The position numbers were made by a program, and so were the translations under genes. DNA of 64,000 bases from Cladopsammia gracilis (lineage: Eukaryota; Cnidaria; Anthozoa; Scleractinia; Dendrophylliidae), in the NCBI GenBank assembly GCA_022457155.1, contig JAJGOT010000474.1, forward strand, positions 372,001-436,000, read 5' to 3'. The notes beneath the pieces were generated by a model. It made no database searches and was not told the DNA's origin. It saw only the letters and a list, made by a program, of their open reading frames with translations. Of the stretch, positions 53,977 through 64,000 are shown one piece after another (position 1 is the first letter of the stretch; each line of letters starts with the position of its first letter).

Positions 53977-55477
53977 GCGCGTTTGCGACATTCGATCGCG
54001 GGTAAATTTAAATGACCTCGCATTTGACACGTGAAGAAACCTTGGAGCGGAATTAAGCTGAAAATGACGATCCTGAGGGTAACTTTGATAGCTCAGAATC
54101 CGAAGATGAGTCGATCGATGATAACCACGTGCACTTGTACGGCTTATCCCGTAGAATTTTGATCATTTTTTTAACAGCTGTTTTTATGAATTTCCGTCTT
54201 TTATTTCGGACAAAGAGCTCAGTCGCACCAACTTTATGTAATATTTTTTGACCCCCGATAGTAACAGACAACCCGAAAGTTGCAATGTCCCAAAGGCCGC
54301 TAATTCCGATAGTAACAAGGGTCGCGTCACTTTAAGTAATTTTACTGTACCTTAATAGGGGGCGTTGTCGGTGATTAACATAACATAATTCTTGTAGTGT
54401 AAAGGGAATGAATCTGCAGTCGAATAAAAAATAACCTTGAAATAACATTGTAGAGTTTTAGAATGAAATGAAATTCTAGATTCCTATAACATATAACTGA
54501 AAGAAATCCTTGTAAAAGATGCAGCGTCTTAAAACTTCTCAACGATACACGTGGTGAAATAATGAACTGCATGGAGCAACTAAGTGGGTGCATTTCACAT
54601 TGACATGACTGATGAGATACAGCCGTATATTGAAAAAAAACAACAGAGTTCGTGAAAACCGTGATGCACGTGAAAAGTGATCTTCTTAGCAGACGATAAA
54701 AAATTTCCTCAACGAAAGTGAAATAGCTCAAAGGTGTGATCGAGCTGAAACAAAGAAACGTGGTTAATTCAATTTCCAGAAATGACACCAATAATACAAA
54801 GTCAAATAAATCGGTAAACGGTAAAATAATAACGCAAAGTACTTACTTTGTGAAAAGAGCTTTCAAAAAGCGCGAAAAAAACGAAAATGAACTGCAAGTA
54901 GCAAAGAACTCTTAACGAACTCCAATATAACGAACAAAGTTGAGCAAAGAGGACGAACACACGTTGGTAGAGAGTTCGGTTGGGTTGCAGCTCTTAGAAA
55001 CCTCTATTTTCATTGGCTGTAAAAAACCTCACTGAAATATACAGTCGAAAACTCCACGTTCCCAATTAGCCGGCTTATTACTTGTGCTGTTGCTTGGCGC
55101 TTTAGGCATATCGTCTGTGAGTAATGATACATAACTTTTTCAATAGTACCCGGCAACCTTTGAAGGAAATTTTTTTTTGGCTGAATAAAGAAAGGATCAC
55201 ACTATGCTTAAGAGAAAATCAACATCAATAAAGTCAAATATATCGGGGGATAATAATTCGAGCAAAGCCGTCGCAATACGCGCCGAGATGATTTATTGAA
55301 AAATCTTCACGCCGAGATGCACTTTGCGGTCTCCAACATTTTTATACAGAGCCGTTGTTAAAATGATGAACAGAACGTAACAATTGTCATTTAAAGAATT
55401 CATCTGCCTTTATTCAGAAACCTGTTTGACTATTATAGCTTCAAAACTAGCTGAGCTATAAAGCCAAAAGCTCCGCA
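53977..55477. other. No gene recognised; ancient repeat that forms the transposon target
   Basis: Blocks here recur to the right of the next transposon: CTCACTGAAATATAC and CGAAAACTCC at about 55028 and 63608, AATAATTCGAG at about 55250 and 63332, and GAAACCTGTTTGA at about 55420, 63580 and 63738. This suggests an older repeat family, diverged between copies. No protein similarity is seen. Confidence 0.5.
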
Positions 55478-55483
55478 TGCCCG
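55478..55483. repeat. Target-site duplication TGCCCG (left)
   Basis: Perfect 6-bp match with 63168-63173, immediately outside the inverted TATGGCGCGCCATTCG ends. Confidence 0.85.
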
Positions 55484-55689
55484 TATGGCGCGCCATTCGT
55501 TTCAAAATTACTTTTGTCTATTGTTGAGAATTCAGCTATTATTAATGTCTATAAACATGGTCAGTTGCATATAACTCGCTCAGTCGCCTACATCTGTTAA
55601 TTTGTGTATTGTCATTATTCAGTTGATCAGTATTACGTTCTCCGTCAATAATGTATTAGTTTATCAGTCGGTCTGTCACACGTCTACAA

Positions 55690-58600
55690 CTTGGTTGTGT
55701 ATAGTACTCGGTCAGTTGTGCGTATTCCTCGGTCGGTTATGTCTTAATTACTCGGTCGTTTGTGCGTATTTCTCTCTCAGTTTGAATGTATTTCTTGGTC
55801 AGTTGTCTGTATTACTCGGTCGGTTGTGTGTATAACTCGGTCAGTTGTGTGTATTACTCTGTCGGTTGTGTGTGTTACTCTGTCAGTTGTGTGTATTACT
55901 CGGTCAGTTGTGCGTTATTTGTTGTATAACTCGGTCAGTTGTGTGTAGTACTCGGCCAGTTGTGCGTGATAACACGGTCAGTTGTGTGTATCACTCGGTC
56001 AGTTGTGTGTATAACTCGGTCAGTTGTGCGTTTTACTCGGTCAGTTGTGCGTTTTACTCGGTCAGTTTGGTGTATAACTCGGTCAGTTGTGTGTAGTACT
56101 CGGTCAGTTGTGCGTGATAACACGGTCAGTTGCGTTAATTACTCGGTCAGTTGTGTGTATTACTCGGTCAGTTGTGCGTTTTACTCGGTCAGTTGTGCGT
56201 TTTACTCGGTCAGTTGTGCGTTTTACTCGGTCAGTTTGGTGTATAACTCGGTCAGTTGTGTGTAGTACTCAGGGTCAGTTGTGCATTTTACTCGGTCAGT
56301 TGTCTGTATTACTCGGTCGGTTGTGTGTATTACTTGGTCAGTTGTGTGTATTACTCGGTCAGTTGTGCGTTTTACATGGTCAGTTGTGTGTATTACTCGG
56401 TCGGTTGTGTGTTAATTACTCGCGGTCAGTTGTGTGTATTAATCGATCAGTTGTATGTTTTACTCAGTCATTTGTGTGTACCACTCGGTCAGTTGTGCGT
56501 ATTACTCGGTCAGTTGTGTGTATTACTCGGTCAGTTGTGCGTTTTACTCGGACGATTGTGTGTATAACTCGGTCAGTTCTGCGTTTTCCTCGATCAGTAG
56601 TGCGTTTTCCTCGGTCGGTTTGTGTGTATAACTCGGTCAGTTGTGTCTAGTACTCGGTCAGTTGTGCGTATAACTCGGTCAGTTGTGTGTATTACTCGGT
56701 CAGTTGTGCGTATTACTAACTTGGTCAGTTGTGTGTATTACTCTGTCAGCTGTTACTCGGTCAGTTGTGTGTATTACTCGGTCAGTTGTGCGTATTACTA
56801 ACTTGGTCAGTTGTGTGTATTACTCTGTCAGCTGTTACTCGGTCAGTTGTGTGTAAGTAATTACTCGGTCAATTTTCTGTATTACTCGGTCGGTTGTGTG
56901 TATTACTCGGTCAGTTGTGCGTATTACTTGGTCAGTTGTGTGTTTTCCTCGGTCGGTTTGTGTGTATAACTCGGTCAGTTGTGTGTATTACTCGGTCAGT
57001 TGTGCGTTTTACTCGGTCAGTTGTGTGTATTACTCGGTCAGTTGTGCGTATTACTTTGTCAGTTGTGTGTTTTCCTCGGTCGGTTTGTGTGTATAACTCG
57101 GTCAGTTGTGTGTATTACTTGGTCAGTTGTGCGTTTTACTCGGTCAGTTGTGTTTATTACTCGGTCAGTTGTGCGTTTTACTCGGTCAGTTGTGTGTATT
57201 ACTCAGTCAGTTGTCCGTTTTACTCGGTCAGTTGTGCGTTTTCCTCGGTCGGTTTGTGTGTATAACTCGGTCAGTTGTGTGTATTACTCGGTCAGTTGTG
57301 CGTTTTACTCGGTCAGTTGTCTGTATTACTCGGTCGGTTGTGTGTATTACTTGGTCAGTTGTGTGTATTACTCGGTCAGTTGTGCGTTTTCCTCGGTCGG
57401 TTTGTTGTATAACTCGGTCAGTTGTGTGTAGTACTCGGTCAGTTGTGCGTGATAACACGGTCAGTTGCGTTAATTACTCGGTCAGTTGTGTGTATTACTC
57501 GGTCACTTGTGCGTTTTCCTCGGTCGGTTTGTGTGTATAACTCGGTCTGTTGTGTGTATTACTCGGTCAGTTGTGCGTTTTACTCGGTCAGTTGTGTGTA
57601 TTACTCGGTCAGTTGTGCGTTTTACTCGGACGATTGTGTGTATAACTCGGTCAGTTCTGCGTTTTCCTCGATCAGTAGTGCGTTTTCCTCGGTCGGTTTG
57701 TGTGTATAACTCGGTCAGTTGTGTCTAGTACTCGGTCAGTTGTGCGTATAACTCGGTCAGTTGTGTGTATTACTCGGTCAGTTGTGCGTATTACTAACTT
57801 GGTCAGTTGTGTGTATTACTCTGTCAGCTGTTACTCGGTCAGTTGTGTGTATTACTCGGTCAGTTGTGCGTATTACTAACTTGGTCAGTTGTGTGTATTA
57901 CTCTGTCAGCTGTTACTCGGTCAGTTGTGTGTAAGTAATTACTCGGTCAATTTTCTGTATTACTCGGTCGGTTGTGTGTATTACTCGGTCAGTTGTGCGT
58001 ATTACTTGGTCAGTTGTGTGTTTTCCTCGGTCGGTTTGTGTGTATAACTCGGTCAGTTGTGTGTATTACTCGGTCAGTTGTGCGTTTTACTCGGTCAGTT
58101 GTGTGTATTACTCGGTCAGTTGTGCGTATTACTTTGTCAGTTGTGTGTTTTCCTCGGTCGGTTTGTGTGTATAACTCGGTCAGTTGTGTGTATTACTTGG
58201 TCAGTTGTGCGTTTTACTCGGTCAGTTGTGTTTATTACTCGGTCAGTTGTGCGTTTTACTCGGTCAGTTGTGTGTATTACTCAGTCAGTTGTCCGTTTTA
58301 CTCGGTCAGTTGTGCGTTTTCCTCGGTCGGTTTGTGTGTATAACTCGGTCAGTTGTGTGTATTACTCGGTCAGTTGTGCGTTTTACTCGGTCAGTTGTCT
58401 GTATTACTCGGTCGGTTGTGTGTATTACTTGGTCAGTTGTGTGTATTACTCGGTCAGTTGTGCGTTTTCCTCGGTCGGTTTGTTGTATAACTCGGTCAGT
58501 TGTGTGTAGTACTCGGTCAGTTGTGCGTGATAACACGGTCAGTTGCGTTAATTACTCGGTCAGTTGTGTGTATTACTCGGTCACTTGTGCGTTTTCCTCG

Positions 58601-59408
58601 GTCGGTTTGTGTGTATAACTCGGTCTGTTGTGTGTATTACTCGGTCAGTTGTGCGTTTTACTCGGTCAGTTGTCTGTATTACTCGGTCGGTTGTGTGTAT
58701 TACTTGGTCAGTTGTGTGTATTACTCGGTCAGTTGTGCGTTTCCCTCGGTCGGTTTGTGCGTATTACTCGGTTAGTTGTGTGTTAATTACTCGGTCAGTT
58801 GTGCGTTTTACTCGGTCAGTTGTGTATATTACACGGTCAGTTGTGCGTTTTACTCGGTCAGTTGTGTGTATCACTCGGTCAGTTGTGTGTATTACTCTGT
58901 CAGCTGTTACTCGGTCAGTTGTGTGTAAGTAATTACTCGGTCAGTTGTGTGTATTACTTGGTCGGTTGTGTGTATTACTCCGTCGGTTGTGTTTATTACT
59001 CGGTCAGTTGTGCGTTTTCCTCTGTCGGTTTGTGCGTATTACTCGGTTAGTTGTGTGTATTACTCGGTCAGTTGTGCGTTTTACTCGGCCAGTTGTGTGT
59101 CTTACTCGGTCAGTTGTGTGTATAACTCGGTCAGTTGCGTGTAGTACTCGGTCAGTTGTGTGTATAACTCGGTCAGTTGTGTGTATTACTCGGTCAGTTG
59201 TGCGTTTTACTCGGTCAGTTGTGTGTATTACTCGGTCAGTTGTGCATTTTACTCGGTCAGTTGTGTGTCTTACTCGGTCAGTTGTGTGTATAACTCGGTC
59301 AGTTGCGTGTAGTACTCGGTCAGTTGTGTGTATTACTCGGTCAGTTGTGTGTATTACTCTGTCAGTTGTGCGTTTTACTCGGTCAGTTTTGTGTGTATTA
59401 CTCGGTCA
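55690..59408. repeat. Left 21-bp tandem array inside the TIR
   Basis: Roughly 175-180 copies of a unit containing CTCGGTCAGTTGTGTGTA, with systematic variants (GTGCGTTTTACTCGGTC, GTGTATAACTCGGTC, TTTTCCTCGGTCGGTTT). The 21-bp length keeps the reading frames open and generates many false ORFs. Within it a 1,078-bp block is duplicated head to tail. Confidence 0.97.
56566..58620. repeat. 1,078-bp direct duplication within the left array
   Basis: The pattern of unit variants from about 56566 repeats exactly 1,078 bp later, with the same irregular units (CGATCAGTAGTGCGTTTTCC at about 56589 and 57667, and the GTCAGCTGTTACTCGG units). The copies appear essentially identical. Confidence 0.88.
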
Positions 59409-59570
59409 TCTTTTTATCAACATAAAAATATAATAAATCTAATAACAGAGAAAAAGAAATCAAGAATCAGAGACATTTCAGTGTGCTGTTAGCAATTTGG
59501 ACATAGACAGGCTACAAAACCCAGAGTTTAGACAGAAGAACTTGTGCATCCAAAAGAAAGGGAATGTATG

Positions 59571-61085
59571 CTATCGTTCCATTAATTTATCGGCTACAAA
59601 ACACGCAACTCTGATAAATAAATCCATTCCATAATCTGAACTATTTGAAAGAGGATCAAAGTTTTCTTTTAGGCTTTCCATCTCTTCTTCCGTTAAAGGA
59701 ACGTCTATCTCTGCGATTGATACTTCTACTGTGTCGTCATCAAGCGGGTATGAGTCAGTAGTATCGACACCATAGGATTCACTGACGTCTGCGTCTAGAA
59801 TGTCTCGAACACCAGTGAAATTGGCGAAACGATCCGCAATAACACCACTGATCCACATCTGATATGGGGTTAAATTTGTTTCTGTGCTGAGAGAGTGAAA
59901 ATTCCATCCCATTCTGAACTCTTCTAAAGCCCTATTTATTCTTGGCAAGAAAACGTACTGTAGGCAAAAAAGGTCGACTTCGTTGCAAGGGTCTAAATGT
60001 CCTTCTTCTTCTAGGTGATAAAAGACAGAAATAAAATTCGACAGACAACATCTCGTAGTGTCTATGTAATCTTTCAATCCTCTGGTTGTGAACTGACGAT
60101 CCAGCTAGATGTGACCCTCTGTTACAACCTCGCGTGGCATTCATGTATCTCGCCACATCCACATTTTCAGCACCTCTATCTGATCGCACTCGAGAAGGAA
60201 GGCCATACTTTCTTATAGCCTCTATAAAATATTCCAGAACGGTGGTTGCTTTGTTGTTGGTTGCACATTGGAGGTAAGTTATCATTCGTGAATATCCGTC
60301 GATACAGCCATGAACAACAAATCCCCATCTGATCAACTTGTGTAGTCCATCTATGTGCCACAAGGCATTGGGCCCGGGAACACTGTATTTTCTTCGAACT
60401 GTGGCTTGCGTCCAGCGGAGAAGCAGGGTACAGCAATGGGAGCATGCTGACGAATAATATCTCTTACGCGATGTCGTGGGACGAATATTTCCTTGCTTCT
60501 GAGACAGCCTATTACCATTCTCTCGCCAAATTCTGGAAAATTGTCTTTTATTGTTCTTATTTCTTGGCTTAAAGAAACATCGGAAATTTTGGTAAATTTA
60601 TCAGCACCAAAATCGTATCCAATCTCTTTAAGACGTCTCCAAAGAGTTGTCCTTGAAATACAAAGAGAGAAAGCAATTCTTGTCCACGAAAAGCGCCACG
60701 ATCGGAGAAATTCAACTTGGACGAGATTCACAGCGAGTCTTGGCCTGCCGACTAAACCAGTCCGGTTTACTAGGGCCTCAGGAAGCCAAGATGAAACGTA
60801 AGAGGAAGAATCAATGTCGTATAACTTGTTCTCGACACCATCAACTACTCCCTGTAGGGTTTCGGACAGATTCCTGACCTTTGATATTGTTTCCACGTCA
60901 GACGAGTTTTCAAGAGAATTAATGAAACAAGCTATTCGATCGCATCCATTGCGTGCACCGTGGAGGCGTTCGAGGAGGCCTTCCAAAACACCATAATCCT
61001 GGGTAGACATTCGACTTTCGTATTCATTCAGAAGATCTTCAACTATTTTAAGGAATAAAGTCCAATCTGCTTGTGGTAAAGCCAT
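59571..61085 (-). pseudogene. Integrase-type (DDE) transposase, frameshifted
   Basis: The minus strand from an ATG at 61085 encodes about 245 residues of N-terminal region with a helix-turn-helix-like segment (WTRIAFSLCISRTTLWRRLK). It then shifts frame near 60360 into the catalytic core: D in [15 protein letters not shown] in [17 protein letters not shown] in [10 protein letters not shown]. It shifts again near 60070 into [20 protein letters not shown], the [13 protein letters not shown] block and an acidic C terminus. This is the integrase-core family abundant in fish and cnidarian genomes. All catalytic residues remain, but two single-base shifts disable it. Confidence 0.85.
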
Positions 61086-61320
61086 AGTACATAAACACAA
61101 GCGCAAAATTGTTATCAGGCTATTCCAAACATACGCTTTGATTTCATCATCACGGAATATTACATGTCATTATAAAAAAATGACAACCTGTCGCTAATTA
61201 ACTGATAACCATCTATTTGAAATCTAGAAAGACGCACTTCTCCAAATTACGTTACAATAACACTATTTCTATTTCCGACCCTGAATCACCCAATTCTAAA
61301 ATAGATCAACTGTCACCGAT

Positions 61321-61566
61321 ATGGCTGGAAAGATCGCGACACAGTGCAGTGGTGTCCATCGAGTAACGGAACTTCTTTTCGCAATAAATGTTGTGGAAAT
61401 TTTGGGACTTTTTGTCTGGCTATCAGACACTTTCCTTCGACCAGATAAATTTTACAAAAAGCAGGTTCCATTGCTATATATTCGTTACATCGAATTTCTA
61501 AAACTTAAAACCTCTAACGAGAATCGCTATCTTAAAATAGATAAAATAATTTTATTGACCGACTGA
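61321..61566 (+). CDS. Short ORF between transposase and right array, unknown
   Basis: An ATG opens an 81-residue frame (MAGKIATQCSGVHRVTELLF ...) with one hydrophobic stretch (LLFAINVVEILGLFVWL). It lies divergent from the transposase and ends at the first array units. No family is recognised, and it may be a chance frame. Confidence 0.2.
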   Translation: MAGKIATQCSGVHRVTELLFAINVVEILGLFVWLSDTFLRPDKFYKKQVPLLYIRYIEFLKLKTSNENRYLKIDKIILLTD

Positions 61567-62960
61567 GTAAAACACACAACTGACCGAGTAATACACACAA
61601 CTGACCGAGTAATACACACAACTGACCGAGTTATACGCACAACTGACCAAGTAATACACACAACTGACCGAGTTACACACAAACCGACCGAGGAAAACAC
61701 ACAATTGACAAAGTAATACGCACAACTGACCGAGTAATACACACAAAACTGACCGAGTAAAACGCACAACTGACCGAGTAATACACACGACTGACCGAGT
61801 TATACACACAAACCGACCGAGGAAAACGCACAACTGACCGAGTAAAACGCACAACTGACTGAGTAATACACACAACTGACCGAGTAAAACGCACAACTGA
61901 CCGCGAGTAATACACACAACTGACCGAGTAAAACGCACAACTGACCAAGTAATACACACATCTGACCGAGTTATACACACAAACCGACCGAGGAAAACAC
62001 ACAACTGACAAAGTAATACGCACAACTGACCGAGTAATACACACAAAACTGACCGAGTAAAACGCACAACTGACCGAGTAATACACACAACTGACCGAGT
62101 TATACACACAAACCGACCGAGGAAAACACACAACTGACCAAGTAATACGCACAACTGACCGAGTAATACACACAACCGACCGAGTAATACAGAAAATTGA
62201 CCGAGTAATTACTTACACACAACTGACCGAGTAACAGGAGAGTAATACACACAACTGACCAAGTTAGTAATACGCACAACTGACCGAGTAATACACACAA
62301 TTGACCGAGTTATACGCACAACTGACTGAGTACTAGACACAACTGACCGAGTTATACACACAAACCGACCGAGGAAAACGCACTACTGACCGAGGAAAAC
62401 GCAGAACTGACCTAGTAATACACACAACTGACCGAGTAAAACGCACAACTGACCGAGTAAAACACACAACTGACCGAGTAAAACGCACAACTGACCGAGT
62501 AAAACACACAACTGACCGAGTAAAACGCACAACTGACCGAGGAATACACACAACTGACCGAGTAAAACGCACAACTGACCTAGTAATACACACAACTGAC
62601 CAAGTAATGCACGCAACCGACCGAGTAATACCGACAACTGACCGAGTAAAACGCACAACTGACGGAGTAATACACACAACTGACCGAGTAATTAACGCAA
62701 CTGATCGTGTTATCACGCACAACTGACCGAGTACTACACACAACTGACCGAGTTATACACCAAACCGACCGAGGAAAACGCGCAACTGACCGAGTAATAC
62801 ACACAACTGACCGAGTTATACACACAACTGACCGAGTGATACAGACAACTGACGAAGAAATACATTGAAACTGAGAGAGAAATACGCACAAACGACCGAG
62901 TAATTAAGACATAACCGACCGAGGAATACGCACAACTGACCGAGTACTATACACAACCAA
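61556..62960. repeat. Right 21-bp tandem array (inverted relative to the left)
   Basis: About 65-70 copies of the reverse-complement unit (ACACACAACTGACCGAGTAA), with the same variant types as the left array. It is less than half as long, so the two arms have expanded or contracted independently. Confidence 0.97.
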
Positions 62961-63167
62961 GTTGTAGACGTGTGACAGACCGACTGATAAACTAATACAT
63001 TATCGACGGAGAACGTAATACTGATCAACTGAATAATGACAATACACAAATTAACAGATGTAGGCGACTGAGCGAGTTATATGCAACTGACCATGTTTAT
63101 AGACATTAATAATAGCTGAATTCTCAACAATAGACAAAAGTAATTTTGAAACGAATGGCGCGCCATA

Positions 63168-63173
63168 TGCCCG
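63168..63173. repeat. Target-site duplication TGCCCG (right)
   Basis: Perfect copy of 55478-55483. Confidence 0.85.
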
Positions 63174-63905
63174 ATAAACGGCTATTTAGCTTGTACTATG
63201 AATTCTCGGTTTTACGGAAAACTGATGCATAGTTTTTAATTATTTCGTCAATAATCACTGAACTATTGAATTTTTTTTTTTGGTCCGAGTAGAGAAATGA
63301 TTTCGCTATCCCAATGTAAAGCGGCCGGAATAATAATTCGAGTATAGCATTCGCAATACCCGCCGGAAAAAAAATATTGTTAAAAAATCACCGAGAAATA
63401 TACCACGCGAAATTTGACTAATTATACAAAGGTAAGGTAAGGTACTGGCCAGGCCGCTGGGTAGGTGTTCGAGTGTGTCACTTACTTTTTTCGTATTTTT
63501 AATTATGCAAACTCGTTCTTAACGAAAATTAGTAAATTGTAACAAGAATTGCTTAGATCTGTCGTTTAGCTTCGTACGAAAACCTGTTTGAGAATTATAG
63601 CTTAAAATCTCACTGAAATATACGACCGAAAACTCCGCATACCCAATTAGCGGCTTATTTACATGAGGTCTTTAACTGTTTGTTCAGAGCCGTTGTTAAG
63701 AAAATTGAATAAAACGACATTTAGAACTGTCGTTTAGTTTTGCTAAGAAACCTGTTTGACAGTGGTAGTGTGTCACAGCATGATTTGTCACACAATATCA
63801 AACAAAACACGGTTTGCAGCCATCTTGAATTTCAGTCAGAGTTTTCTGAGCGAAATGTTTATCGTAAGCGGAAAGCTTTACTTACGGCCGCCTTCACAAA
63901 ACTCT
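63174..63905. other. No gene recognised; second copy of the ancient target repeat
   Basis: Diverged copy of blocks seen at 55028-55480, so the transposon sits between two relatives of one repeat family. Confidence 0.5.
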
Positions 63906-63907
63906 TG

Positions 63908-64000
63908 TGATATCATGCTTTTTAGAGATTCCCCATTTTAGAGATTCCCCATTTTAGAGATTCCCCATTTTAGAGATTCCCTATTTTAGAGATTCCCCAT
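63908..64000. repeat. 17-bp tandem repeat running off the window edge
   Basis: TTTTAGAGATTCCCCAT is repeated at least five times to base 64000, one unit reading CCCTAT. The array continues beyond the window. Confidence 0.93.

Larger units (their letters stand above)
55484..63167. mobile_element. 7.7-kb integrase-type DNA transposon with array-expanded TIRs
   Basis: The ends are inverted copies starting TATGGCGCGCCATTCG, with about 200 bp of near-identical unique sequence (55484-55690 and 62960-63167). They lead into long tandem arrays of a 21-bp unit in opposite orientation (55690-59408 and 61556-62960). Between the arrays is a minus-strand transposase with an integrase-type DDE core. The element is flanked by TGCCCG on both sides, so insertion and ends are intact although the transposase is broken. 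The superfamily is uncertain; IS3EU-like integrase-derived transposons are the best guess. Confidence 0.9.

Noticed and set aside
54375..54791. Minus-strand ORF of 138 residues
   Set aside because: Hydrophobic, compositionally AT-driven, no motif, and no splice or promoter context.
55602..59433. Many overlapping plus-strand ORFs of 60-190 residues (CITRSVV, VLLGQLC, YYSVSCV types)
   Set aside because: They are the three readings of a 21-bp tandem repeat whose length keeps frames open; no codon bias or domain. The same holds for 61527-63049 on the minus strand.

Overview
This is eukaryotic, AT-rich, intron- and transposon-dense DNA from an animal, most likely a cnidarian (coral or anemone). 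That assignment is an inference from the mix of a large polycystin-1-type gene with Polinton, Penelope-like, Ty3/gypsy, L1/Tx1, piggyBac-like, Kolobok-like and CACTA-like elements. No rRNA, tRNA or CRISPR locus was seen. The supplied reading frames include TTG/GTG starts, which carry no meaning here; starts and splice sites were read from the DNA.

The only host gene recognised with confidence is the C-terminal part of a plus-strand polycystin-1-family membrane protein. It has nine exons between 8485 and 50626, about 1,620 visible residues, and the N-terminal exons lie outside the window. In order it encodes the region before the GAIN domain, the GAIN/GPS autoproteolysis site, TM1, a PLAT domain, TM2-6, the extracellular polycystin domain and the six-TM channel-like module. 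Eight internal junctions agree in phase. One exon has been tandemly duplicated and the second copy has decayed (10712-10837). One intron appears to use a GC donor (20954).

The introns are stuffed with mobile DNA. Bases 1-3126 hold the end of a Polinton/Maverick, with a parvovirus-like phospholipase A2 protein and a chromodomain integrase. Between 4500 and 5300 is a decayed Penelope-like reverse transcriptase. The 10-kb intron 10699-20770 is a nested stack: a minus-strand LINE interrupted by a Ty3/gypsy element (11690-16325, TSD CAGTT), an L1/Tx1 copy (17124-18719) and a piggyBac-like MITE (19156-19731, TTAA). The 14.8-kb intron 22387-37139 is mostly one 12.9-kb element with CACTG ends and a TAG duplication. 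It carries ACATGTAAAT-rich ends, a 32-bp tandem array, a large inverted repeat and at least two later insertions. The 6.1-kb intron 42713-48833 holds an element with a truncated tyrosine-recombinase-like ORF, higher-order tandem repeats and a 187-bp direct repeat.

Downstream of the gene are several MITEs. A 7.7-kb DNA transposon follows (55484-63167, perfect 6-bp TSD TGCCCG). Its terminal inverted repeats are expanded into kilobase arrays of a 21-bp unit around a frameshifted integrase-type transposase. The array-bearing transposon and the 12.9-kb CACTG element are the most unusual structures in the window.
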